Below, piece by piece: positions 6,603 to 13,589 of a stretch of DNA of 41,501 bases. This DNA is from a virus, in the IMG/VR virus record IMGVR_UViG_3300028394_002818, positions 1 through 41,501 of that record, one strand, 5' to 3'. Each line of letters starts with the position of its first letter. Position 1 is the stretch's first letter. The translations under genes and the position numbers were made by a program. The notes under the pieces were generated by a model. The model was not told the DNA's origin. It saw only the letters and a list, made by a program, of their open reading frames with translations, and searched no databases.

Positions 6603-6854
6603 ATGCGCAAAACAACAAGAAGTATTTTACAGGAATTAAGCGATTTAGGCATTAACCGAGACACTGACTTGGTTATCGAAAGCCGCGGTTCCAACATCAT
6701 CCAAAGTGCTGTGAACTTATTGGAGCAGATTAGGGCCAGCTATGATATTGAAACGGCCGCTGAGTTAGAGCGCAGATTCATTAACAGCATTAGAACAGCT
6801 GATGCCAGCAAATTCAAACGTGGCATCAAGCGCATACAAGAGAGTAAAGAATGA
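6603..6854 (+). CDS. Conserved T4-like phage hypothetical protein
   Basis: An 83-aa helical protein (MRKTTRSILQELSDLGI, then LERRFINSIRTAD and FKRGIKRI). I recall small proteins with the ELERRFINSI pattern in marine T4-like phages, with no assigned function. It lies directly behind a perfect late promoter and its stop overlaps the start of the next gene by four bases, so the two are probably a late operon. Confidence 0.75.
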   Translation: MRKTTRSILQELSDLGINRDTDLVIESRGSNIIQSAVNLLEQIRASYDIETAAELERRFINSIRTADASKFKRGIKRIQESKE

Positions 6855-7777
6855 GCGGATTTGCATTAGAACCAGCAGGGCTATATGGCGTTGAAGAAAT
6901 CAATGCCGCACGATTAGGCCCTACTGCCAAACCAAAAAAGAAGATAGATCCACAAAACATCAAAGGTGTTATTGTGCGTATCCCACGCAAGGCTTACGAT
7001 GCTATTGTACAACAAGTACAGCCAGTGTTAGATGCTCTTGGAACCAAAGGACACTGGACCAGCGGATCAGCAGGTTCGTGGCACCCAGAGCATCCTTACT
7101 ACAAAATGGGCAGTGTCAAAACAACTGCTGGCGATATAGACATTCATATCAGCAGTAAAGAAATTGCTCCTAAGTTAGGTTTAGAAGCAGATGCTGACGA
7201 CGGTGCAATCCGTAGCGCATTGGCACAGTATCTCGGCCAAAGTTTTGATAGTGTAACACAGACTGGCGAGCAAGTACACCTTGGAATTCCAGCAGGCTAC
7301 ACTGTTAATGTGCCAGCACTGGGCACTGAAGTAGCGGCTTACTACCAAGTGGACTTTCCCACTACAGAACATGCGGCCACCACAGTCAAACATCATGAAC
7401 ACGAATACTCACAAGACTATCAATATGACGGCCAAGACCAGCAAATGGCGCTGTCCAGCTTGGCCAACAGTATTCCTAATCATCTTGAAAAAGCGTTCTT
7501 GTACTACGGCATGGGCGGTGCATTAAAGAGCCGTGCCAACGGTGAAGTGTTGGAGCGTGATGTGCATAAGATAGCACAACGCCTGTTCAATGATCCAGCT
7601 GCCAATCAAGACTGGCTAGCCACTGTGGATCGCATACTGCAACATATTCCGCAAGGCATAGATAACCCACGTTTAGCACAGTTTAAAGGCGATATGCAGA
7701 AGAAATATCCAGATCGTTTTCTCAAGGAAGGATCAGTGGATTGGTTTAAAGCTATCCGTCAAATTGTTAGCATTTAA
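6851..7777 (+). CDS. Nucleotidyltransferase-fold-like phage protein
   Basis: This 308-aa protein contains GSVKTTAGDIDIHI at residues 87-100, the G-S-x(n)-D-x-D arrangement of Pol-beta-type nucleotidyltransferases (G87, S88, D95, D97). A following region QVDFPTTEHA could carry the third acid. The rest is mostly helical with no further known domain. It overlaps the 83-aa gene (ATGA) behind a perfect late promoter. It may transfer nucleotides to an unknown host or virion target; catalytic activity is unproven. A second protein with the same signature is at 9221. Confidence 0.6.
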   Translation: MSGFALEPAGLYGVEEINAARLGPTAKPKKKIDPQNIKGVIVRIPRKAYDAIVQQVQPVLDALGTKGHWTSGSAGSWHPEHPYYKMGSVKTTAGDIDIHISSKEIAPKLGLEADADDGAIRSALAQYLGQSFDSVTQTGEQVHLGIPAGYTVNVPALGTEVAAYYQVDFPTTEHAATTVKHHEHEYSQDYQYDGQDQQMALSSLANSIPNHLEKAFLYYGMGGALKSRANGEVLERDVHKIAQRLFNDPAANQDWLATVDRILQHIPQGIDNPRLAQFKGDMQKKYPDRFLKEGSVDWFKAIRQIVSI

Positions 7778-7801
7778 GGCGGGTTTTTACCAAAATAGGT
7801 A

Positions 7802-7833
7802 AATAAATATACAAAGGACACAGAGGGTGTTCT
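7802..7833 (+). promoter_or_regulatory. Late promoter with 5'-terminal hairpin
   Basis: AATAAATA (7802-7809) predicts +1 at 7815. There a 7-bp stem begins (AGGACAC with GTGTTCT, one G-U pair, loop AGAGG; 7815-7833). Confidence 0.6.
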
Positions 7834-7858
7834 AAAAAGCATATAGAGGAGACATATT

Positions 7859-8269
7859 ATGCCATCAGTAGACTCAACAACATCGGCCAATTGGCTAAAA
7901 ACAGCACCAACTACACAGTTTGGTACTCGTGCATTAAAATTCATCAAAGTAGTAGTATCAGGCGGAACACCAGTTGACTTAACAAAGCAAACTGGTTCTT
8001 CAGGTGCTCATACAGATGCAGGTAGTTACTATTCAACAGCAATTCGCACAATTCAAAACTTTGCAGAAATTTATGCAGTTGGTACACCAACAAGCACAGC
8101 GTTCACAGTAGTTATTGCTGATGACACAGCTAACGGTGCTGACAGTGGTAACACACAAGGTACAGGTTTTGGCTTAATGGAAGCCGCAGTATTGGCAGCT
8201 TTAGGCTCATGGGCTTCAGGCGTTGTTACTATTACTGCTATGGACCTAAGCGGTATCACTTTAGCTTAA
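7859..8269 (+). CDS. Probable small virion protein
   Basis: This 136-aa protein is rich in Thr, Ser, Ala and Gly with beta-strand character (MPSVDSTTSANWLKTAPTT; GVVTITAMDLSGITLA at the end). It has a very strong RBS (GAGGAGACATATT), its own late promoter with a leader hairpin, and its own terminator. This is the layout expected for an abundant structural protein such as a capsid decoration or tail component. No family was recognised; the gene at 23391 has a similar start and composition. Confidence 0.65.
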   Translation: MPSVDSTTSANWLKTAPTTQFGTRALKFIKVVVSGGTPVDLTKQTGSSGAHTDAGSYYSTAIRTIQNFAEIYAVGTPTSTAFTVVIADDTANGADSGNTQGTGFGLMEAAVLAALGSWASGVVTITAMDLSGITLA

Positions 8270-8299
8270 TAGTTAAATTTCCTAGGGATGGGAAGACTA

Positions 8300-8325
8300 A
8301 GCCTACTTTTATAGTAGGCTTTTTT
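8300..8325 (+). terminator. Intrinsic terminator
   Basis: The stem AGCCTAC/GTAGGCT (8300-8306 with 8314-8320) is followed by TTTTT. It lies about 30 bases after the small virion protein gene. Confidence 0.9.
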
Positions 8326-8331
8326 ACGACT

Positions 8332-8339
8332 GTTAAATA
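8332..8339 (+). promoter_or_regulatory. T4-type late promoter (GTTAAATA), leaderless gene
   Basis: The box ends four bases before the ATG at 8344, so the predicted start of transcription is at or next to the first codon. No RBS is visible. Confidence 0.55.
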
Positions 8340-8343
8340 CTGC

Positions 8344-8745
8344 ATGGAATATAAACTATACACATTGGTAGACATAACAAGTACCGGACAGTATCGCCAT
8401 GAAGCCGGCAAAGAATCTCTACGTTGGAAGGAACAAAACTTCAGTTCTGTTGTGCAAACACTGGGTATGCGGGCCAACATTTCGTATGTACAAAAACCCA
8501 TAGTGACCAGTGTCAAAGGAACAGTGATAGGACTTGACATAGAAGATGTTGTCAAAGTGTGGCGCTTTGATTTCAGCACTGAACGTGATTTTTTATATCA
8601 GAAAGATGATGACGCAGTAGGATATCTCAAAGACGATTTCAACGGTGTGCCCTACATATCAGGTCTTGACGAACTCATGGAACAACGTTTTGCTGTGTTT
8701 GTCACCAAAGGCCAAAACAAAAACATTGTTTTTCATCAAAAGTAA
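8344..8745 (+). CDS. Conserved T4-like phage hypothetical protein
   Basis: The protein has 133 aa from ATG 8344 (MEYKLYTLVDITSTGQYRHE); the open frame extends upstream through the terminator, so the longer version is not credible. I recall proteins with the features YTLVDIT, GQYR, WRFDF and NIVF as widespread in marine T4-like phages, but of unknown function. The message is probably leaderless (late box four bases before ATG). Confidence 0.75.
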   Translation: MEYKLYTLVDITSTGQYRHEAGKESLRWKEQNFSSVVQTLGMRANISYVQKPIVTSVKGTVIGLDIEDVVKVWRFDFSTERDFLYQKDDDAVGYLKDDFNGVPYISGLDELMEQRFAVFVTKGQNKNIVFHQK

Positions 8746-8751
8746 TAAATA
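8744..8751 (+). promoter_or_regulatory. Possible late promoter (AATAAATA)
   Basis: The octamer overlaps the stop of the upstream gene and is about 100 bases before the next ATG. A TACAAT at 8797-8802, ten bases before a GACTCG-GAG-CGAGTC hairpin (8811-8825), is an alternative start region. Confidence 0.4.
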
Positions 8752-8850
8752 ACATTGTAGGCAATTTATCCACGTAAACACTTAGGCATTCAATCATACA
8801 ATAGGCACATGACTCGGAGCGAGTCCCTGACTTATAACATTGGAGAGCCC

Positions 8851-9201
8851 ATGATGGCCACGAAAGAAGCACAAGCACAATTAGCACTGTTACCCGAGCG
8901 AGTAGCAATAGTAGAAACAAAAGTAAGCCAAATAGAAGAAAAACTTGATGATCTCAAAGCAGACGTCAAAGACATGCACGATTGTTTAGACAATACTCGT
9001 GACTTGCTGGACAAGAAACTGTGTGAAATGGCCGAAGCAAGCAACAGTCAACATGCAGAACTAGCTGATAAGATCACCAATTTAGAAAAGATCAAAAACA
9101 AATACACCATGTATGCCATGGTAGGTTTGGCATTTGCCGCAGGCGCAGGCTGGATCAATGCTATTAATTTCCCACATGTATTAAAGTTCTTAGGCTTGTG
9201 A
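8851..9201 (+). CDS. Coiled-coil protein with C-terminal membrane anchor
   Basis: The protein has 116 aa from ATG 8851 (GGAG six bases upstream; a second ATG follows at once). Residues 15-95 form a long heptad-rich helix (for example VETKVSQIEEKLDDLKADV) and the end carries one hydrophobic segment (YAMVGLAFAAGAGWI). The topology resembles tail-anchored phage membrane proteins, but no family is recognised. Similar coiled-coil/membrane proteins cluster at 36-37.5 kb. Confidence 0.7.
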   Translation: MMATKEAQAQLALLPERVAIVETKVSQIEEKLDDLKADVKDMHDCLDNTRDLLDKKLCEMAEASNSQHAELADKITNLEKIKNKYTMYAMVGLAFAAGAGWINAINFPHVLKFLGL

Positions 9202-9205
9202 TTCT

Positions 9206-9213
9206 GTTAAATA
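9206..9213 (+). promoter_or_regulatory. T4-type late promoter (GTTAAATA), near-leaderless gene
   Basis: The predicted +1 (9219) is two bases before the ATG at 9221, and there is no RBS. Confidence 0.55.
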
Positions 9214-9220
9214 CAGTACC

Positions 9221-9928
9221 ATGTATGCTAAAGAAACTCACTCAGAACTTGCACCCACACACAACACGCTAAATCCCAGCCTGTGGGACGGCGCTGAACT
9301 CAAACTGGAAATTCGTTATAAACTGCTACAAATTGCCAAGCACTTTATAGACTACATCAACATACCCAATTTAGATCTTACTGACATTACCATCAGCGGC
9401 TCAAACGCCAGCTTTGGTTACAGCAAGCACAGCGACATAGATCTACACTTGATAGCCAACATGCCCAAAGATCATCCAGATCTCAAGGAGCTGTTTAATG
9501 CTAAGAAAAATCAGTACAACAGCCAATACCGCATTACACTGAAAGATATACCTGTAGAAGTATATGTACAAGATGCCGCGGAGCCGCATCACAGTGCCGG
9601 CATTTTCAGTGTGCTGGACAGCAAGTGGTTGAGTGAGCCCAAAGAACTTACTCCAGATGTAGATCCCAAAGAAATCAAAAAGAAAGCCCGCAACTACGCA
9701 GGAAAGATAAACCAATCGTTGCGTTCAAATGACTTAAATACTGCTGAAGAAACAATGGATCATATCTATCGTTTACGCAAAGCTGGATTAGAATCTGGCG
9801 GCGAATACAGCATTGAGAATTTGGCATTTAAGCTATTGCGTTCTAGGGGACAGATAGACAAATTGCGCAAACGCATTGATCACTTACAAAGCAAACAACT
9901 AAGCCTCGGGGAACAAGATGAAGATTAA
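9221..9928 (+). CDS. Pol-beta-superfamily nucleotidyltransferase
   Basis: This 235-aa protein has a clear nucleotidyltransferase signature: SGSNASFGYSKHSDIDLHLI (residues 59-78) with G60-S61 and the paired Asp72 and Asp74, then DIPVEVYVQD as the likely third acid strand. Helical segments follow, ending in a basic coiled region (SRGQIDKLRKRIDHL). The family adds nucleotides to proteins, RNA or small molecules; the target here is unknown. It is preceded by a late box with no RBS and overlaps the next gene by 11 bases. Confidence 0.8.
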   Translation: MYAKETHSELAPTHNTLNPSLWDGAELKLEIRYKLLQIAKHFIDYINIPNLDLTDITISGSNASFGYSKHSDIDLHLIANMPKDHPDLKELFNAKKNQYNSQYRITLKDIPVEVYVQDAAEPHHSAGIFSVLDSKWLSEPKELTPDVDPKEIKKKARNYAGKINQSLRSNDLNTAEETMDHIYRLRKAGLESGGEYSIENLAFKLLRSRGQIDKLRKRIDHLQSKQLSLGEQDED

Positions 9929-10733
9929 AGATATTGTAGAACATAAAAAAGGCCACAGAGCCAAGCTCTATACCAAAAAGCCACAACAACAAACTACCAA
10001 ACCCGGCATGCCTCAAGCTGATGTTAACGAAGATGGTGAAGCATACAAAGTTACACAAAACGATCCCAACACTGGGCTGACTTTGGCCAAACCAGATGGC
10101 ACACAGCTTATCCTTCCTCCAGAGAAGGTAGCATCCGTAATGGCAGATCCCAACAACCCAGACAGATTCACAATGAATCCAGATGCTGTTGCGGACACAC
10201 AAACTGATCCCAACAAACCAATGGGGCCTGAAGTGGGCAAAGAAGTTGAAATTGCAGCCGCAGAAGACATTGGCGGCGATCCTACTGATGATTTTATTAA
10301 AGACGTTAGTGTCAAGCCGCATATAGCTGGCAGTTACAACTACGAAGCACAAGATGATAACTTTAGCATGAGCCCTGAAGAGTTTATGAAAGGCCTTGCA
10401 GACACAGCACGTGAAAACGATACAGATCTAAGCCCAGCTGATATGGAATCTGCAAAGAAGTTCATAGTTCCAGACGGCTTTGGCAATGTTGACATAGTGT
10501 TGACTATGCAAAAAATGGCTCAGGTTTTTAATGATCCAGAATTTTTAAAGATGATTGATGATTTAAAAGCGTTAGTGGGTGATACGCCTGATACGCCTGA
10601 TACGCCTAAGAGCCAACAACCATCTGATAGACCAGCTTCTATCAAGCCAGTAACACCAAGTGCGGACACTGCGGCCAAACAAGCAGACGACGAGCTGTTG
10701 GAAAAAATGAGAACTATCGCAGGCTTAAGATGA
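9918..10733 (+). CDS. Late protein with capsid-targeting-like N-terminus
   Basis: A 271-aa acidic, Pro/Asp-rich protein. The N-terminus MKIKDIVEHKKG resembles T4 internal-protein targeting peptides (M-K-x-x-(D/E)-x-(I/L)-x-E, cut after Glu by the prohead protease). Near residues 220-229 there is a DTP repeat (the 9-bp unit GATACGCCT three times at about 10580-10606). It sits in a run of four genes overlapping by 4-17 bases. It may be a scaffold, core or packaged protein; no family is recognised. Confidence 0.6.
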   Translation: MKIKDIVEHKKGHRAKLYTKKPQQQTTKPGMPQADVNEDGEAYKVTQNDPNTGLTLAKPDGTQLILPPEKVASVMADPNNPDRFTMNPDAVADTQTDPNKPMGPEVGKEVEIAAAEDIGGDPTDDFIKDVSVKPHIAGSYNYEAQDDNFSMSPEEFMKGLADTARENDTDLSPADMESAKKFIVPDGFGNVDIVLTMQKMAQVFNDPEFLKMIDDLKALVGDTPDTPDTPKSQQPSDRPASIKPVTPSADTAAKQADDELLEKMRTIAGLR

Positions 10734-10984
10734 AAATAAGCGAACTTTTAGACGGCTACGAACACAGTCCAAAGAACGAAAAAATATACAATATCCTTGA
10801 CGGATTTGATATTTGGACTACCCGTGAAGAAGCTAAACTCTTAGCACGTTTAAAACAACCAGTTAAACTCAGTCAGCTGAGTGAGCAAGATCAATTCAAA
10901 GTTCAGGTCATGATACGCAAGAGTTTGATAACTAAAATAGGAATGAACGATCCTAGTGTAGTTGCAAATGAAAAAATCAAATAA
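10730..10984 (+). CDS. Hypothetical late protein
   Basis: An 84-aa helical protein (MKISELLDGYEHSPKNEK; LARLKQPVKLSQLSEQDQFK). Its start overlaps the preceding stop (ATGA), indicating coupling. The middle could form a winged-helix-like turn, but I do not recognise a family. The N-terminus has the same M-K-I-x-(D/E)-(I/L) beginning as its neighbour. Confidence 0.65.
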   Translation: MKISELLDGYEHSPKNEKIYNILDGFDIWTTREEAKLLARLKQPVKLSQLSEQDQFKVQVMIRKSLITKIGMNDPSVVANEKIK

Positions 10985-11423
10985 ACCTAAACCCAAATTT
11001 ATCAAAGAGCTTGCCGGACAGTTTGAAGTAGACCTTGCAAACACTCTGCCTATAAGCATACAGCCCAACGGCGACATTGTTTATAAAGATTATGTAATAA
11101 AGCTAAACAAGTTCAACAACTGGGCACTACACTACAAATCTGGGCCATTCATAGAACAGTTTTATCTCAAAACCTGTGCTCTTATGGCCGCAAAAGCATA
11201 TCATCGATTAGACCTTAATAAATTCAACAGTATCAAGCAGTTGGATAGGCACTATTGGACGCATTATTGTGATACCCTAGTATTCAAAAACAACATTGCC
11301 AAGAAGTCCATTGATTATGATAGGTATTTGATATTGTTAAATAAGTTGGAATACAGTCAGGATAGGTCGGATCATTATAAGAATCAAATATCACAGTCTT
11401 TTAAATGGACTTTCGCCAGCTGA
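10968..11423 (+). CDS. Hypothetical late protein
   Basis: A 151-aa basic protein (MKKSNKPKPKFIKELAGQF) containing VYKDYVIKLNKFNNWALHYK. The ATG at 10968 is preferred over an in-frame TTG six bases upstream. It overlaps the end of the previous gene by 17 bases. No domain is recognised. A perfect late promoter immediately follows its stop. Confidence 0.65.
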   Translation: MKKSNKPKPKFIKELAGQFEVDLANTLPISIQPNGDIVYKDYVIKLNKFNNWALHYKSGPFIEQFYLKTCALMAAKAYHRLDLNKFNSIKQLDRHYWTHYCDTLVFKNNIAKKSIDYDRYLILLNKLEYSQDRSDHYKNQISQSFKWTFAS

Positions 11424-11427
11424 AAAG

Positions 11428-11435
11428 TATAAATA
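11428..11435 (+). promoter_or_regulatory. Perfect T4-type late promoter TATAAATA
   Basis: An exact octamer followed by C, 27 bases before the ATG at 11463. A 12-bp palindrome (TAAGATATCTTA) lies between the two. Confidence 0.75.
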
Positions 11436-11462
11436 CACAATAAGATATCTTAGGACGCCATC

Positions 11463-12458
11463 ATGCAAATTAGAGAACTATCAAAACCTGTTACTAGCAA
11501 AAGACTCAACGAAAGTCTAGCTAAGAACTTTGGATACAAATTGAAACTGGAACAATTCAACGATGTTCAGCTTTCAGACGTGCAAAACAAACTACGCACT
11601 GAAATGAGCCAACTCGAAATGAATGAAAGTTTTGACTCATTGAGTGGTAGTCCAGCTTATCAAAAAACTCGTGCTTTGCTTGATGTTATCAATCAAGAAA
11701 TCATGGAACGCGAAGAAGGCAAATGCAGTGATTGCCACAAAGCGCCATGTGAGTGCGATCTTGATGAATCACAAGACGAAGAAGAAACAATGAAAAAACA
11801 AAAGAAAAATGAAAGTGTTAACCAATACAAAGCAACCATTATTGGACAACGTGCTAAGGGGTTTTCAGTTCCATCAAATTGGATCAACAGTGCAATTCAA
11901 CGAATGACATTGGGCGAAAGCGACAACGCAGAACTCAAAGCAGAATTATCAATTCGTTACGACTTAACAGAATCACAAGCAAGTTATATTCTTGCTGAAG
12001 GCGAAGAAGACAAGGCCGAAATTATCATGGCTACAAAAGACATGGTAGACCGTATTACAGGCTGGCTAGAAGATGTGGCCGCAATGAAAGCAGAACAATT
12101 GCTTGAACTAATGGACTCTATAAGAGAAACTCAAGGAAGTGATGTTGCACAACAATATCAAGATGCAGTCAAACCTGCATTAGAGGCAGTATATACAGCA
12201 TTAGAAACTTCAAGAACCGGTCTATCAACAGGCTTATCGTTAGTATCAGGTGGAGAAGCACCAACTATGGGAGCTCCAGCGGCACCAGCAGGTGGTCTAC
12301 CTTCCATGGGCGGCGACGCAATGGCAGGCATGGCAGCTGACATGGCCGGCACACCAGGCGAAGAAACTCCTCCAGCACCAGAAGTAGGCCGAGAGAAGCG
12401 TGAAAGCATTGACTACAGCCGCAAGTTAGGCATGTTGTTAGCTTCAAAAAAAAAATAA
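11463..12458 (+). CDS. Late virion or prohead-associated protein with -1 frame continuation
   Basis: A 331-aa protein. The N-terminus MQIRELSKPVTSKRLNES has a possible prohead-protease site (L-N-E). A Cys cluster CSDCHKAPCECD at about 97-108 looks like a small metal knuckle. The middle (MATKDMVDRITGWLEDVAAM) and the Gly/Ala/Met-rich tail ending GREKRES recall a late protein of marine T4-like phages. The frame ends at TAA just after an A10 run, while the -1 frame stays open for 117 more codons, so a frameshifted product of about 448 aa is possible. Confidence 0.75.
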   Translation: MQIRELSKPVTSKRLNESLAKNFGYKLKLEQFNDVQLSDVQNKLRTEMSQLEMNESFDSLSGSPAYQKTRALLDVINQEIMEREEGKCSDCHKAPCECDLDESQDEEETMKKQKKNESVNQYKATIIGQRAKGFSVPSNWINSAIQRMTLGESDNAELKAELSIRYDLTESQASYILAEGEEDKAEIIMATKDMVDRITGWLEDVAAMKAEQLLELMDSIRETQGSDVAQQYQDAVKPALEAVYTALETSRTGLSTGLSLVSGGEAPTMGAPAAPAGGLPSMGGDAMAGMAADMAGTPGEETPPAPEVGREKRESIDYSRKLGMLLASKKK

Positions 12459-12498
12459 TTGAGAACATAGAACCCTTAGAACGTATTCTTTGGGTTCT
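12446..12498 (+). promoter_or_regulatory. Candidate -1 frameshift site: A10 run plus stem-loop
   Basis: The run 12446-12455 contains A-AAA-AAA in the correct phase, immediately before the zero-frame TAA. Thirteen bases later a hairpin forms (AGAACCC with GGGTTCT plus inner AGAA/TTCT around CGTA, 12469-12498). Slippery run, stop and downstream stem together resemble a programmed -1 site; RNA polymerase slippage or a homopolymer sequencing error would look the same. Confidence 0.5.
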
Positions 12499-12808
12499 TC
12501 AATCAGACGCAAACAATCAAGGCCCTAACGGAATCGAAGGCAATCTTCGATGGGATACATTAAACACTGAATTGGCCAATAGAGATATGCCCACACTGGG
12601 TGACAGTGATGCTGAAGCATATGATGCATTTGTTGCTCGTTGGGATGATCCACAAGAAGGCCCATTACTGAAAAAGTTCATTGATCGATTTGATGGTCAA
12701 GGCATTGTGTTAAAAACCAATAATCAACAAGACAGACAACAACAAGGCGGAGAAAAAACCGGCGAAGTTGAGAAAATGGCAAAACGTGCAACCAAATTAG
12801 GCAAATAA
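12455..12808 (+). CDS. -1 frame extension of the 11463 protein, or separate small gene
   Basis: This frame is open for 117 codons and looks coding from its beginning (ENIEPLERILWVLQSD, NGIEGNLRWDTLN, then DAFVARWDDPQEGPLLKKF). The first ATG is at 12587, about 44 codons in, and a TTG is at 12572, so most of the conserved-looking front has no normal start. Entry by -1 shifting from the upstream gene explains this best. If independent, it would have to begin at a rare codon (ATA or ATT). Confidence 0.6.
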   Translation: MIENIEPLERILWVLQSDANNQGPNGIEGNLRWDTLNTELANRDMPTLGDSDAEAYDAFVARWDDPQEGPLLKKFIDRFDGQGIVLKTNNQQDRQQQGGEKTGEVEKMAKRATKLGK

Positions 12809-12811
12809 GCA

Positions 12812-12840
12812 TTGACAAATAAGGTCATATAGTTTAACAT
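12812..12840 (+). promoter_or_regulatory. Sigma70-type promoter of the nuclease gene
   Basis: TTGACA (12812-12817), 17 bases, TAACAT (12835-12840). The predicted +1 is at about 12847, essentially on the ATG at 12846, so this early message may also lack a leader. Confidence 0.55.
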
Positions 12841-12845
12841 ACTGT

Positions 12846-13562
12846 ATGACCTTATTAACTGAAAGATATGACTACACTCCTCTAAACAGAGAAAGTGTAG
12901 AAGGCAAGCGTTTATACGCAACGCCAGACGGTGGTAAACTGCCAAGCGTTACAACAATCCTAGACAAAACCAAACCAGCAGAAAAAGTTGCCGCCTTACA
13001 GGCATGGCGTCGAGCTGTAGGCGAAAAGAAAGCCACTGAGATTGTTACCGAAGCTGCCAGCCGCGGTACACGTATGCACAAGTATTTGGAAGATTACATT
13101 GTGCAAGGTGTTCTCAACGATCCAGGATCAAATCCATACAGTGTGCAAAGTCACAAAATGGCCAAACACATTATCGAACACGGACTTAAAAATGTTAACG
13201 AAGTGTGGGGTGTTGAAGTTGGTTTGTATTATCCAGGTTTATATGCGGGAACTACTGATTGTGTAGGACTTCATTTGAATGAGGGTGCAATCATGGACCA
13301 TAAGCAAACCAACAAACCCAAAAAAGAAGAATGGATTGAAGACTATTACTTGCAAATGGTGGCTTATGCGCTGGCTCATAACGAAGTACATAAAACCAAC
13401 ATTCGCAAAGGTGTAGTATTCATGTGCGTAAAACCTCCCGAAATTACACCTATGGTTTGGGGAGAACCAGCTTATCAGGAGTTTATTCTTACTCCAGACA
13501 TGTTTGGACACTGGGAAAAGCAGTGGTGGAATAGGGTGGAGCAGTACTACAGAGAAAACTGA
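12846..13562 (+). CDS. PD-(D/E)XK nuclease, Cas4/RecB-like
   Basis: A 238-aa protein with the ordered motifs of RecB/Cas4-type exonucleases: RGTRMH (His78), GTTDCVG (Asp138), IMDHKQT (Asp151-x-Lys153) and QMVAY (Gln170, Tyr174). No four-Cys iron-sulfur cluster is seen, unlike Cas4. It would degrade or process DNA ends in recombination or host-DNA breakdown. It has its own sigma70-like promoter, separate from the late gene behind it, which fits early expression. Confidence 0.85.
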   Translation: MTLLTERYDYTPLNRESVEGKRLYATPDGGKLPSVTTILDKTKPAEKVAALQAWRRAVGEKKATEIVTEAASRGTRMHKYLEDYIVQGVLNDPGSNPYSVQSHKMAKHIIEHGLKNVNEVWGVEVGLYYPGLYAGTTDCVGLHLNEGAIMDHKQTNKPKKEEWIEDYYLQMVAYALAHNEVHKTNIRKGVVFMCVKPPEITPMVWGEPAYQEFILTPDMFGHWEKQWWNRVEQYYREN

Positions 13563-13586
13563 TAAATATCCTATATAGAGGATATT
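13561..13586 (+). promoter_or_regulatory. Late promoter inside an RBS-hiding hairpin
   Basis: GATAAATA (13561-13568) predicts +1 near 13574. An 8-bp perfect stem (AATATCCT 13565-13572 with AGGATATT 13579-13586) covers the AGAGGAT ribosome binding site of the tailspike gene. Read-through RNA would contain both arms; late RNA would lack the 5' arm. T4 genes e, soc and the td intron ORF are controlled in this way. Confidence 0.6.
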
Positions 13587-13589
13587 CTC

